DNA of 64,000 nucleotides from Ariolimax columbianus (GCA_036924085.1 JAVGWX010000002.1:150663571-150727570), one strand, 5' to 3'. Positions 42,163-53,813 are shown, counted from the first letter of the stretch. Notes: generated by a model not told the origin, from the sequence alone. Numbers and translations: made by a program.

Positions 42163-43704
42163 GGGAGATTGATTTCTTCTTCTTCTTCTGCGTACGCAGT
42201 CAGACAATAACCATTATTTTTTCGAAAAAAGCGGCGGTCATCCTGAGGCTCTCGCCACTGCCATAGAGCTTGTCTTGCAGTTCCACTGGTAATGGCCACA
42301 TCTGCTCTCTCTCATCCTCGTATGTCGGGCAGTTCTGCAGCAGATGTTCAGCGGCCATTTTACCAGTACCGCACGGGCATTCGTCGGTACACCCTATCTT
42401 CAATTTGTTGAATAGGTGGTACCTCAGTCTGTTGTGGCCAGTGCGAAGTCTGAAGACAACGACCTGCTCTCTTCGGTTCAACTGGTAATAGGCATCGTTT
42501 TTGGTGTAACCAGTATGTTCGGTTTCCCATTTGGTCATGTATCTGGCTTTGATAAGCCGTTTTGACTCTTCGTACGTCATACTGGTATCTGTTTGTGGTA
42601 GTCTTGTACCTTCTTTTCCCAGTCTGTCTGCCTCCTCGTTGCCTTGGATGTTGCAGTGTGACGGAACCCACTGTACCACTACCCTTTTTGGTGCGGACTG
42701 CTGGCACAGTTTAAAGGGTGCTGCTCTTAAGTCATTAAGCTCAGTGTTTTTCTGGCTTTTTAGCGCTGTGACTACGGCGAGAGCATCTGTCAGCAGGACT
42801 ATATGGCTCTCATTTTCACTGTGTGTTACCATTTCTTCCACTGCCGCCCTCAGTGCCTCTGCCTCCGCTCTGAAACTGCTTGTGTACTTACCAGTAGCGA
42901 GTGACAGTGTTATTTGTCTGCCATTTGGTAGGTTCAGGAATGCTCCTGCCCCTCCGTTCTGTGTAGTGTTTGTTACAGAACCGTCGGTGTATGCATGGGT
43001 CCAGTCCATGCTTGGGTAGCTTTTCGTTATGAAGCTTAGGGTAGTATCTCTCCTTTCTTTTTCAGTCAGGCAGTTTTTGTTTGCAATACCTGGTATATTT
43101 TCTACCACCTCTGGAAATATATCCTGCCTCCAGTTAGGTTTTCGTACAGTAGTAATGGGTTTTGGTGTTGTTAGTGCGTTTATGGGATCTTCGTGCATCT
43201 TTGCTTTGGCTATTTCTGCAAAGTGTCTCCGCTTTAGTTTCCCATTTCCCAAATTGTTTAGTCTCTGGTGCATTGGATGGTCAGTCAGTCTTCGGAGTTT
43301 CTCTGACTGCAGCTGGGCTCTGCAGTCTCTTCTATCGGTCATGGATTGCAGTTTTGTAATCTTTTCAAGTTCTACAATTGGCGTTGACTTAATGCCACCT
43401 GTTATAATTCTCATGGCTTGGTTTTGAAGTTTGTTAACTTTATCGAAGTTCGCCTTCGCTACTGTTGTCCATGCCGCAATGCCATACTCGAGAACTGGTC
43501 TCACTCTTCCAGTATACAGTTTCTTTAGTATGCCTTCGTTTGCTCCCCAGCTTGTGCCAGCAAGTTTCCTCATGATTGCCATTCTTTCTCTGGCTTTTAT
43601 TCGGTTTCTCTCAATCTGACTTTTCCATGTCATGCGCAGATCAAATGTGACTCCCAAATAGGTTGGGTTGTCGTTTGGCTGCAGGAATTTGGGGAGATTG
43701 ATTT
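42163..43704 (-). mobile_element. GAA-tailed LINE, truncated copy E with TSD
   Basis: The perfect 13-bp duplication gggagattgattt at 42,163-42,175 and 43,692-43,704 brackets about 1.5 kb of LINE on the minus strand. It is truncated in the RT thumb (just before FLQPNDNPTYLG), with a (GAA)n tail beside the left TSD. The frame is fully open to the native stop, and amino-acid identity to the main LINE is very high. It is therefore the best reference in the window for the intact C-terminal half. Confidence 0.96.
42200..43693 (-). CDS. LINE RT thumb and RNase H, uninterrupted frame
   Basis: Open frame without shifts: thumb (NPTYLGVTFDLRMTW, VLEYGIAAWTTVAKAN), a linker through RQDIFPEVVENIPGIA, then RNase H (HAYTDGSV, FRAEAEAL, LLTDALAV, WVPSHCNIQGNEEADRL) and the knuckle (CPCGTGKMAAEHLLQNC). 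It shows that thumb and RNase H are one polyprotein in the parent element. The frame continues upstream into host poly-Phe-coding sequence to 43,834, which is not LINE. No native start and no RT palm, so it is inactive. Confidence 0.9.
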   Translation of the reverse strand, partial: PKFLQPNDNPTYLGVTFDLRMTWKSQIERNRIKARERMAIMRKLAGTSWGANEGILKKLYTGRVRPVLEYGIAAWTTVAKANFDKVNKLQNQAMRIITGGIKSTPIVELEKITKLQSMTDRRDCRAQLQSEKLRRLTDHPMHQRLNNLGNGKLKRRHFAEIAKAKMHEDPINALTTPKPITTVRKPNWRQDIFPEVVENIPGIANKNCLTEKERRDTTLSFITKSYPSMDWTHAYTDGSVTNTTQNGGAGAFLNLPNGRQITLSLATGKYTSSFRAEAEALRAAVEEMVTHSENESHIVLLTDALAVVTALKSQKNTELNDLRAAPFKLCQQSAPKRVVVQWVPSHCNIQGNEEADRLGKEGTRLPQTDTSMTYEESKRLIKARYMTKWETEHTGYTKNDAYYQLNRREQVVVFRLRTGHNRLRYHLFNKLKIGCTDECPCGTGKMAAEHLLQNCPTYEDEREQMWPLPVELQDKLYGSGESLRMTAAFFEKIMVIV

Positions 43705-44484
43705 GAGGATGAACAGATAAGAAGAAAAAGAAAAAGAAGAAGAAGAAGAAAAAGAAGAAGATTCCAGTAGTTCGTTCCAGCAGAAGCGGCACTACTCTGT
43801 GACGCCTGACCTCTGTTTCCAATCTCAGGTACATCAGTTTTTCCTTTTCTGTTCACTGCGTCAGGACGAGGAAGGTGCATACGTTCTTCTGTCGTCTGCC
43901 TCCATATAGAGTGTTTGTGATTGGGAAGTCAGGAGACGGAGTTAGTAGTTGCTCTCTCTCTCAATTCTGACAATGATGGACAATCCAGAAAAGACGTTTT
44001 ACTGTTTCATCATGTCCGTCGCTTTGCTTAAGTTTTTGTTTATGGTTTACTGTCATTCGGGGGTTGATTAGTCTGAGGCTTGCATTTTGGACTTTTTAAA
44101 GCGTTCCGTGTTTATTTAGGCGGCAGTCGCCTAGACTGACATACCAGATTCCAATTACAGCATCATGTTATCCTTAAATGCAATCTCTATTTCATGTTGA
44201 TTTAAAAGCGAGAAGCAGGCTGCTATTGTCGATGATGGGTTGCTTTAAACGTCCAAATCAGATGCCAAGTTTATAATTGTGCATAGCGCTATATGAGTTC
44301 AGTGTTTTGCAGTAGGCAGATGCTCTGCAGCACTCTAGACTATAATATCATCAGCATGGATAGATATGTCTGAGGCTTGTCCGTTGTAAATTGATTGTTA
44401 CTGTTAATTTTTATTGCGCGGTAATTATCTATAATACGAGTCTTCAATCAAGCAAATGAAGTGTCTGATGCCATGTAGCTAAAT

Positions 44485-44790
44485 CTTGTTTCTTCGTCTC
44501 CTTCGTCGTCCGTTCTCAAACTCCCGCGACTAAATCCTGAAAGTAGCAGGATGTAGTTCAGAGAAAGAAATACGTTGTGTCGTGGTTTACCGCCTGAATG
44601 CGACATTTGCACCTTTCGGTCCGACGTATTCGATTTTAGCATGGTATTTGAATGTACCGGGCTAGCCTTCCCGATTCGATACTTTCTCCTTAGCCAGTCT
44701 ACCCATTTGCCGTCTATTATCCACGATCAGCACGTGAAGGTGGACAGGTGTTTTGGTAGTCTGGGTCAAATGTTTAAACTCAATGCGGTC
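44485..44790 (-). repeat. GAA-tailed SINE-like element, near full-length
   Basis: Minus orientation. Tail side 'cttcgtctccttcgtcg' near 44,490, then 'cgttctcaaactcccgcgac', 'taaatcctgaaagtagcagg', 'cgttgtgtcgtggtttac', 'accgggctagccttccc', 'ttagccagtct' and 'ccacgatcagcacgtg'. The same order is seen at 47.7-48.1 kb. Confidence 0.8.
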
Positions 44791-44799
44791 ATTTGCCTT

Positions 44800-47560
44800 G
44801 GGGTACCATGCTGATCAAATGGTTTTGCCAAAGACATCTCTTTACTTGGAATACTTGCAATGTTGGCATTCAAACATGCATGTTTATTGTTTGTTGCCAG
44901 GTAGACGAAGGCTTCGGCTATAAGTAGTAGGTATTTACAAACTTTCTGCGGCTTACAAGGCCTGGGAGAAGGTACACGAAATATGTCATCTCATTGGTAG
45001 ACTGTCGCGTGGGCGCTTAAAGTTGTAGGGTCACGAAAAATGTTACCTTTAGTGACCATCTGTTGTCGAACATGCGCCACCGATCTGCATTTTTATTTAA
45101 AATTGCAGCATTTACGACGTCTTTGAAGTCATCGAGGCGCCTGATTTTTGCGTTGTGATTTCGGTGCTTCGTATATTCCAAACCTAACAGCCCTTTATCG
45201 TGGTTAGAATGATCATGCTGTTAAAGGTGTGCCCCTCTGTCTTGTCGTCTCTCGTCTGTTGATGTATGGGGTTGATAAGAGTGAAGCTGAATCCCCTTTT
45301 TCCAGGTCAAACGGTGTAGTTATGTTTTTTTTAAGAATCGCAGCTTTTAATTGTTTGTGTTCGTAGTGCTGAAATTAGGAGGTGTTTTGACAGGGGATGT
45401 ATGTACGGAGAGGTACGGGGCGGGGCGCTCTGAAATGGTCTTTGAGTACCTTATATCGAGTTTTAAGCATATAAGCTTAGAGGAAGTAGAGGTAGAGATT
45501 ATATTCATGTCAAATTTTGAACAACTCCATTGTCTTCAGTTTAGTACAAAGGTGAAGCTTACAGACTAGTCTTTATGGTATTTTTGATTCTGTTGTTTAA
45601 CATGTGATATGGTATAAAGGTCATGCTCATTACTTCCTAGTCTAAAGATTAGACAACTCTAAGGTCCACATTTAATGATTTATTCTTTTTTTCCTTGAAA
45701 CATCCGCTGTTATCACCAACAGGTACGTAATACGGGGTACATATATCACATATTGTCTACATGGCTGAAACCGTAAGCTGTCAAGCAGGACGTTACGTTA
45801 CAGCTTATATGAACTGTTTCTTCCGGTTGTTTATCATTGCTGTTTCAACTTTCCAAGAAGACCAACTCCCTGGTTAAAAAAACTGATGACTGTTCCATAT
45901 CTGGCACACAACGTTACGAGACTGCTGAATATCTCTACCGCCTGGCTATAAGTATCTCTGACGCGTAGTCAACACTATCATTTTTCTATACAGGAGCGTC
46001 TGGTTATCAAACCTGATCGAGTGTGACTATCGATATCAGAATAAAGAAATACGCTGTCCTTAGAGTTGACGGTAATTAGTATTTATTTGTGCCCTGCATT
46101 TACATTTTGAGAGTTATATTTTTCTATATTAGCTTGTGCTATTTTATGAATCGACTTGTGCAAATTATGGAGAATTCTTCAAGATTGCGAATTACGATTA
46201 GAGATATTCAACGACACTAGGCAATATTTTGAAATGGTGAAATCACTATCAGACAACCAAATAGACTTATAAACTGGTTTGCTGTTACCACCATGGTCAG
46301 GCATGGATATTTATTACTACTATTGTTATTTATGTATTTGGTCAGCAAGATAACACTAGTGACAAACTCAGAAGCCACCTCATCGAATGAACATTTTACA
46401 ATAGTATCATACATACAGCGGACACATCCTTCAAAAGTACTGTGACTGCATATGTATACGTATAAGTAAATGAAATTAAACACAGAAAAATAGAGGTAAT
46501 GACATTTAGCAGAATAGAAATGCCACCCCACATCTAGAGAAAAATAAATTATCAATTACTAGAAATCAAATATCCGCTAAGCATGTTCACAGCCTCGAGC
46601 AGAATGGATAGGATGATAGAAGTAAAAACTGAAATAGAAAACGTAAAGTTGCACCAAAGACAACCCCTTCTTAGACATTCAAACACTAAAGAAAATATCC
46701 AAGAGCAAATTATCAACAATGTAGACATAGCAGCACTATTTCTTTAATGTTAGACGGGAACCGTATTCAAGGTACAAGATACGAGAGATAGTAACTTGTG
46801 AAATATTTGCCAAAAGCTGTTGGGGTCATTAGAAGAGTCACCTGGGTTGATTAGAGAGTGCTGATAGTACTAAAGTACTGGCAGAGCCCTTAGTTGTCAC
46901 CGTAAAGGTAGACTGTTTAACTCCCGTTGCCAGCACGCTTAAGTTGGCCTAGCTGTAAATGTGTACTTCGTTTACTGTTAGTGCAAGAAACTGTCAGTCT
47001 AATTTCATTAGCAAAGAAATGGCCTCGTACAAATGAAGTTTATAACACTTCATCCTCAACAGCAGTATCTGCTATGGAGCTACCGCTATTTTACCTGTAA
47101 GAGATTAAAATGTTCAGTTTTAGTTTATTGTAGTGCAAATTGTAAATTTTCAATTTCAACAAATACAACTTTGCACTTTTAAAATATGAATATACTTTCT
47201 GAACGGCTCTGTCTAATTTGAGCCTCAACATCATCGCTGTCATATTGAAATATATGCATAATTTTCTACAACATATATACTAGTATTCCTGTAGCTTCAT
47301 TTCCATTGTTTTGTCTGTATTGTTCCAGTTTTTATATATATAGATTAATCGTGTTCTTCAGCAGACTTAACCGCTGGTCGGGAGTGAAGTGTTAGAGACT
47401 TCAATATACTAAGCCTCAGCTTGTGCGAGGTGGGGCGGCTTGATTCCTTTTTCGCTGACGTTTTTTTCCCTAATCGTATGTGCAGAACTACACTAATCAG
47501 ACGCTCAACTGTTCTCACGTAGAAATTAATTATATCCCTGTGTGTATTCCGGTCATTGCA
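44800..47560. other. Long unassigned stretch
   Basis: About 2.8 kb of AT-rich DNA without a recognisable repeat, LINE motif or RNA gene. Open frames (for example 45,351-45,569; 46,217-46,555 minus) are short and show no domain. It may include introns or intergenic host DNA. I see no splice-site-flanked coding pattern I would trust. Confidence 0.3.
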
Positions 47561-47569
47561 CTTCTAAAC

Positions 47570-48640
47570 AAGTCGGTTTGAAGATCCATGAGGAAAAGAC
47601 AAAAACATAATTAGGGTCAATGCAGCAAAAACAGAACCAACCAGGCTGAGAAGAACGCCACTTGCAGAGGTAGAGGTATTTAAATAGCTAGGAAGTATCA
47701 TCAACAAGGAAGGAGGGGCAGACGAGGATATACAAACGAGAATTCTTCTTCTTCTTCTAATTCTTCGTTCTCAATCTCCCACTACCAAATCCTGAAAGGG
47801 TAAGTAGCAGAATGTAGTCCAGAGAACGGAATGCGTTGTGTTGTAGTTTACAGCTTGGCTGCGATATTTGCCCCTTGCGATCCAACACATCCGACTTCAG
47901 CAAGCATTTTTTGAGTACCGGGTTAGCATTCCCTCTTCGATCCCTTCTCCTTAGCCAGTCTGCCCTGCTGCAGCCTGTTATCCAGGATCACCGCGTGGAG
48001 GGGTAGAAGGGTCTTGGCAGCTATGGTTCGCTGGCCCTGACGCTAGCAGTCAGCTATGGGTTGCTGACCACTGCAGCTCATGTGCTGCTCAGCACCTTGA
48101 TCCAAAACTGGAATTCAAAAAGCAAGAGTTGCTTTCGGAATGTTGAAGCCCATATGGAACTCCAAGAAGTAAGACAATAATTACAATTTTCAATTCAAAT
48201 GTGAAGCGAATCCTGCTGTATGGAGCGGAAACCTGGAAGGTGACCTAAAACAATGACAGGGGACTGCAGTGTTTTGTCAACAGACGCCTGAGAAAGATTC
48301 TTGGTATAAAATGGTTTGACAACGTTACAAATGGCAGACTGTGAGAGAGAGCGGGACACGGCAAATTGGAACAGGAAATCGTAGGAAAGAAGTGGGGATG
48401 GAGGGGTCCTACATTAAGAAAGCTCCAGGCCAGTAACACCAGGCAATCTCTGTCAAGGAACCCCAAGGGAAAGAGAAGCATAGGCAGACCAATGAATACA
48501 TGGAGACGAGATCTGGAGGCGGAAGTAAAGAGAACAGGAAAATGCTGGAAGGAAATGGAAACGATTGCACAGGACAGAGCTGCTGGCAGAGTTTGGTTGT
48601 TGACCTATGCAATCTGAATGATAGACGGCGAAAGAGATGT
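47570..48640 (+). mobile_element. RTE-like LINE 3' part, split by a SINE-like insertion
   Basis: Left: LKIHEEKTKT and FKxLGSIINKEGGADEDIQTRI. Right, after the insert: QKARVAFGMLKPIWNSK, then NSNVKRILLYGAETWKVT, VNRRLRKILGIKWFD and, in the frame 48,366-48,617, GKRSIGRPMNTWRRDLEAEV and ETIAQDRAAGR. Removing 47,746-48,126 restores IQTRI-QKARVAF. This is the standard RTE C-terminal order. Stops mark it as dead. Confidence 0.88.
47734..48126 (-). mobile_element. GAA-tailed SINE-like element, full-length with TSD (reference copy)
   Basis: TSDs aaacgagaattc (47,734-47,745) and aaactggaattc (48,115-48,126), two mismatches, define a 369-bp insert. On the minus strand the order is: head 'ggatcaaggtgctgagcagc', 'gtcagcaacccatagctgac', 'cacgcggtgatcctggataa', 'ggcagactggctaaggagaa', core 'gctgaagtcggatgtgttgg', 'cagccaagctgtaaactac', 'ctggactacattctgctact' and 'gagattgagaacgaag', then (GAA)n. 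No clear Pol III A/B boxes and no coding frame were seen. The tail type matches the LINE of this window, its likely mobiliser. Confidence 0.87.
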
Positions 48641-48805
48641 ATTCCGGTCTGTACTGCTGACAAATTTTTGGTTTTCTATTTTCCACCAAGTGGGTCCTGT
48701 GGGCCTTTACTATGGAGAAGAGAATAGGACTGAAGCGCATTCATGATGCAAAAGACTACGAAAGAGGGGTGTATGTGAGGCTAGTAATATTATGATGTGA
48801 AACAA

Positions 48806-48861
48806 AATACACTCACACACATACATACACACACACTCACACATACACACACACACACACA
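48806..48861. repeat. CA-rich microsatellite
   Basis: Imperfect (CA)n with 'catacatacac' interruptions. Confidence 0.9.
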
Positions 48862-49289
48862 CTATCCTTCATCATTGGGTGTCTATGCCGAACAGAGAGA
48901 TTAAAATTAAAATGGTATGATACAATCGCAAAGAACTTGACAGATAGCAGTGGTACTTGACCTAAGGAGAAGGCAATGTTAGATAACACAAACACAAAAA
49001 CAGCGTATAGCATTACAAGACAGTCCCTTTTCTGGAATTCCCACGTTAAGAGGCAGACCTACAAATTCATGTAGAAGAGAGCTTGTGACAGAGTCAACAA
49101 GATGTGAACAGAACTGGAAAGGATAGCACATGGTACGAGGCTTTGACTGTAGTTGTTGAAGACATTTGTTTCAGAGGAGATGAACGGTTTATATTGATTG
49201 AATAATATATTTTTATTGCAAAAGATGTTATGAGCTTCTCCATTGCTAATACTACACTTTTATTAGCACATGTAACTCTGGGGAAAGAA

Positions 49290-50350
49290 GACAGCAGATG
49301 TCGAAACCAAAACAACGGCCTGGCACAAGGAAGGGTCCTAGCACCCATGCTATATAACATATATATTAATGACCGACCCATGGACACAGACACAAGGAAA
49401 TTCACCATGACGATGACACATGATTTGTTGCCCAGGGAAAACAGTTTGAGAAAGTGGAAAGCAAACTGTTAAGTTCATTCAATGCCCTTGCAGAATACTA
49501 CCACAAGAATCACCTTAAACCAAATCCCAGTAAAACCCAGGTATGTGTCTATCACCTCAGAAACAGAGAGGCAAAAAGAAAACTTCAGATTAGGTGGCAA
49601 GTGCAGATCTTGAACACTGCATGGCCCCCAAATATCTAAGCGTGAAATTAGACCGCACATTGTCTTACATAACGCACTGCCAAGACACAAAGCGTAAGAT
49701 ACACGAAAGAAATAATATCATCAGAAAACTGACCGGCACAACTGCCAGTCTGGAAAAACTCTACTCATGCGAAACTAGTTGATACAGCAATAAACGATAC
49801 CGGTCGGATAGAATCAGGGTGCCTAAAACTCACCCCTATTTATAAAATATACCCCATAATTGGCATAGCAATCCCTGACATCCGAAGAAGCGTAGCAGCA
49901 GAAATCGAACGAGAAAAAAAAGCAGCACGACCCAAGGCACCCAATGTTTGGACATCAGGTACAAAACACAAGACTCAAATCCAGACATAACTTTCTAAAA
50001 ACAACAAACCTCAAACAGACAAACCCTGAAAGTCGCCAAATCGAGAGGTGGCACGAATTGGTGCAGGCCCCAGAGATGGAACTTCGAGAGGAACCTGCTT
50101 CTGGACATCAAATACCATACACAACGTGGAAGTCTTCCTACTGGTGTATCACGGTGCCAGAGGAATATGAAGCGATGGGGATACACAGATGATGACACAT
50201 GTAATTACGGCGCAATACAGCACCCAGACCACCTGATGATCTGCCCCAACCTCCAGGAAACAGACAATAGGCGCGACATGCTGTAGGCAAATGACAAGGC
50301 AATCCATGTCGCTGAATACTGGATGCAAGATATATTACGTGGTGCTTGGA
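49290..50350 (+). mobile_element. Jockey-like LINE fragment, decayed
   Basis: Frames in order: GRVLAPMLYNIYINDRPM (RT motif), then 49,454-49,639 with LLSSFNALAEYYHKNHLKPN and PSKTQVCVYHLRNREAKRKL, 49,594-49,782 with PKYLSVKLDRTLSYITHC and ERNNIIRKLTGTT, later AINDTGRI..GCLKPT and MFGHQVQNTRLKSRHNFLKT, and finally a Cys/His end (CNYGAIQHPDHLMICPN). The FADD motif is lost (MTHDLLP). A deletion follows LTGTT. It has no RNase H, so a different family from the GAA LINE. Confidence 0.82.
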
Positions 50351-50628
50351 CACGTAAAGTAATTACGTAATTAGTACATAATTGTTAAAACACTCGGTCC
50401 CTTACAGACAGCATCTAACTTTCAGGTGGTACCATTTTAAATGGATTTTAATACTAATTTCAGAACTGGAACCTGGCACAAAAAGGATCAGTCTCACAGA
50501 TAGGATGTCCAAGTCCTGTCTGGCACTCTACTGTGCGAGTCTCTTAATTGTTTGTTTGGTACACGATGCAAGGACACTTTTCACAAGTAAGCCTATGACT
50601 GTATAAGCTGTTATTACAGACGCGCTAT

Positions 50629-50968
50629 AGATCAGTTAAGACATACATATCAATACCTCACCTCAGGCCATCGACCGACGCTCTATAGATCAGTTAAGAC
50701 ATGCATACCAAGACCTCACCTCAAGCCATCGACCGACGATCTATAAATCAGTTAAGACATACATACCAAGACCTCACCTCAAGCCATCGACCGACGATCT
50801 ATAGATCAGTTAAGACATACATACCAAGACCTCACCTCAAGCCATCGACCGACACTATAGATCAGTTGAGACATACATATCAAGACCTCACATCAAGCCA
50901 TTGACCGACGCTCAATAGATAAGTTAAGAGATATACATATCAAGATCTCACCTCAAGCCATCGACCGT
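50629..50968. repeat. Minisatellite, 58-bp unit, ~6 copies
   Basis: Units share 'tagatcagttaagacataca', 'caagacctcacctcaagcca' and 'tcgaccgacg'. The last two units are shorter or altered. Confidence 0.94.
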
Positions 50969-51109
50969 TCTCCACGGAAACATACAGTGTCAGAGCAGCC
51001 TGGTGAGCGACTGGGTGCCAACGCTGTACTACTCATAGTGATGAGCTTACTGAGGAGCCAAGCACTGCATTACAATCTGTTCTATCTTTTCATTTGGGTT
51101 AGTCGTCCG

Positions 51110-51450
51110 ACTAACGTCTGGTCAGGCAAAATATGCTGATCAGACATGTTAGTCAGGGTCAGGCACAACATGCTGGACAAGATCTTCACCTCGGCTTCCA
51201 AGTAGCCCTCAATGGAAACGAGTTGTTTTCATGGCAGTCTGGCTAACAAGGTAAGGGATCGACGTGATCCCTTTATTAGTGAGTGACACGCCGATGGAGC
51301 CAAGCATAGCACAACCGCCTGGATGACACCGGTCCACCTTCATCTTCACACTCGAGATGTGAGGAAAGCTACTACAACCCGCCACTTAACGTCCTTTTCA
51401 TGGCGCACAAAAGAGTAACCTACTCAATCTGGGCATTCGCAAACAACAGC
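51110..51450 (+). repeat. AAC-tailed retroposon copy, near full-length
   Basis: Plus orientation: 'gactaacgtctggtcaggca', 'ggcagtctggctaacaaggt', 'gggatcgacgtgatccc', 'ggatgacaccggtccacctt', 'cccgccacttaacgtcc', 'catggcgcacaaaagag', and a short (AAC)n-like tail at 51,430-51,448. 'tggctaacaaggt' and 'gggatcgacgtgatccc' might be remnants of Pol III A and B boxes. Confidence 0.75.
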
Positions 51451-51597
51451 AACAACCTTTTCAATTAGCTTCGGAGTCCTAGAAGAGCCACTGTAACCAC
51501 TGTAACACGCTACCAACGAAAAGTCTTAAAACGTTAACCCAACTCAGCCTGAACAATTGCATGAATATCGCTGTAAATTATAAAGGGTGCCGTTATA

Positions 51598-51870
51598 CCC
51601 AGAAACGGGGACGGCGTGGCCTAGTGGTTAAGTGGCACGGCTCACGACCCGAAGGTGCTGGGTTCGATCCCCATCACATCACCGGCCGTTTCCCCGGAGA
51701 AGCAAACACTTACAAAATTCAGGAGGAAGCAGACCCTTACATAAAATGCGTGCTGAAGTCGGATGCACTGGCCCGACAGGCGCAAAATAAAAACCACAGT
51801 GCAACGCACACCGCCTTGGGGAATAGAGAAATAAGGCGAAAGCACCAAAAAAAAAAAATTCCCAGAAACG
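51598..51870 (+). mobile_element. tRNA-derived SINE, full-length with TSD
   Basis: Flanked by cccagaaac(g) at 51,598-51,607 and 51,861-51,870. The head carries a good A box ('tggcctagtgg' at about 51,617) and a perfect B box ('ggttcgatccc' at 51,661), so Pol III transcription is plausible. The body has 'accggccgtttccccgg', 'agacccttacataaaatgcg', the core 'gctgaagtcggatgcactgg', 'cgcaaaataaaaaccacagtg' and 'ccgccttggggaatagagaa', then an A-rich tail with about 12 A. Truncated relatives lie at 36.5 and 54.4 kb. Confidence 0.93.
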
Positions 51871-52255
51871 CAGAAAAGCATCAAAGGGTAGACGTTCGAA
51901 GTCGGCAAGTTTCAAGCACCCTATAGTCTCAAGGTAGGTAGGATCTAGGCGCTTAGTCATACCTCAGATGTCCCAAGTGCACACTGTGCACGTAAAAGAA
52001 CTTTTAGTAGTTGAAAATCGAAAAGAGCAAGTTGTTAGCCGCTGTCCATACAACAATTTCGAAAACTATTGAAATTTCAACCCAATAAGCTACTTACCTT
52101 CCCCCAGTTCAGTAAACCCCAGGAAATAGAATCGCAAAAAGAACCTACTACGGATTGCTTGGACTGCTTGATAGCAGGCATAGAGCTGTCTTTTTTATTT
52201 CTAAAATTCCAAATACTCCCAGCAAATTATACACACTAAGCATAGCATCAGAGAC

Positions 52256-52257
52256 AA

Positions 52258-52324
<67 letters not shown>

Positions 52325-52331
52325 AAGAGAT

Positions 52332-52362
<31 letters not shown>
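52256..52362. repeat. GA microsatellite
   Basis: (GA)n with AAAG and GATAG interruptions. The Arg/Glu peptide on the plus strand is a by-product. Confidence 0.97.
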
Positions 52363-52559
52363 TCAGAAAGGGAAGTGCAAATAACTTTTTTTTAATATGT
52401 AGAAGTAGTGCATCCTTATTTTAATTTATCTTCATTGTGGACATTTCAAACATATAAACTTGACATACTGAAGATCATTTAATAACAACTCGATGTGTAA
52501 CAATGGGCCATTTTACACGACTTCGGAGTACATGGTCAGCTATTAGTAAATATTAGAGA

Positions 52560-53420
52560 ACTGTACCAAGGGCGGCAAAGTGTAGTAAGAAGAAATGATG
52601 CTCTGACTGAAGCAACGGACACAACAATCATGGGCAGACAAGGATGTGTGTTGTATCCACTATTAAATGAACTCCTTATCACAGATTATCAATGCCTAAC
52701 ACATGCGATTGAAGACGATCTGCAGCAACATCTGACTTCGGTCAACTCTGTGTTTCGAAGATTTAGCATGAAAATCAACACATTTAAAACAGAAACTAAG
52801 CTGATAAACAGATAGTCTGAAAATATGATAAACGGGACCAAGATTAAACAAGTGCCGAAATTCAAGCACTTGGACACACGATTCAGGTCTAAACCGAGAA
52901 ATTGAGATCAGGTGTAAAATACCAATTGCATATCTGCTGTCACCATTATCGAATTTCCCTAACATAAATATGTCAATAAAAACAATGCTGATCAACAGAA
53001 TATTAACGCCCAATCTTTGTTAGCAGTGCTAAACGTAGACCTTAAAATATCTCCAGAGAGAAAGATCACGACTTGGAAGATGAGCTACCTTCGGAAAACA
53101 ATCAACGTAACTAAAAAAGACAGAATGCGCAATGATGATGCCCGAAAAATAGTTGAAACAAGACCTTACACTTATTAATCAATGAGGAAAGAAAATTAAA
53201 TGGTTCGGGGACCTCATGAGAGTGCAACCTGGTAACTACCCTTATAGGCCTATAACGCACGGCGATCTGGTATTCGCAATCGTGGCAGACCAAGAACTAA
53301 AAAAATAGGAAATGATTTAGGATATTCTGAATCTGTATGGGATTACGACTACTTCAGTGACGAGTCTGACTCAGGACAGAAAACTACGGCTCCCCACATT
53401 GTCTCAAGGCACAAGTGGAT
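52560..53420 (+). mobile_element. LINE reverse transcriptase relic (RTE-like)
   Basis: The frame 52,630-52,815 begins GRQGCVLYPLLNELLI (RT motif TRQGCVLSPLLFxxxI) and then jumps to HLTSVNSVFRRFSMKINTFK with TETK, the post-FADD region, so the palm between them is deleted. Later pieces recall RTE C-termini (WFGDLMRV-like near 53,204). Heavily decayed, with no tail seen. Confidence 0.65.
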
Positions 53421-53654
53421 AAGACAAGACAATAAAACACCCGTTCAATGATGACATTTCAATACAAATATCAGAAGTAAATCGCTTGTAGCGGAATGCT
53501 GGAATCAGACCTGTGAGAAAGACCGTCTGTGAAAATTGAGCAACAGTGTGTACAGCCAGTGAATTACGGGAACCATGACTGTTCAAGATCCTGCTCATTT
53601 TGATGAAAGATATGTAAGCAGAGTATAGATGTCGATAACAAAATGAAGGAAGCA

Positions 53655-53748
53655 TACTACTATTATTACTATTACAACTTAAAATACTACTTCTACTACT
53701 ACTACTAATACTACTACTACTACTACTATTACTACGACCACTACCACC

Positions 53749-53813
<65 letters not shown>

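Larger units (their letters stand above)
41281..43765 (+). mobile_element. Older GAA-tailed LINE, RNase H end, split by two insertions
   Basis: Three pieces, read in order on the plus strand. At 41,281-41,601 are RNase H pieces: MTDASSVLSALKQ, then in shifted frames VPP.CNIEG and HEAADKLVKWGG. At 41,896-42,175 come TIFRLRARHNRLNGYLYNKM and EHTMTVEHILHSCKLMHEE. At 43,705-43,765 are the last codons and a tail of GAA/AAAAG repeats. A SINE occupies 41,602-41,880 and LINE copy E 42,176-43,691. It belongs with the 21.1-22.0 kb relic. Confidence 0.85.

Noticed and set aside
51608..51680. A tRNA gene
   Set aside because: A and B boxes are good, but the sequence continues as a SINE with TSDs and an A tail, and related truncated copies exist. 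It is a tRNA-derived SINE head.
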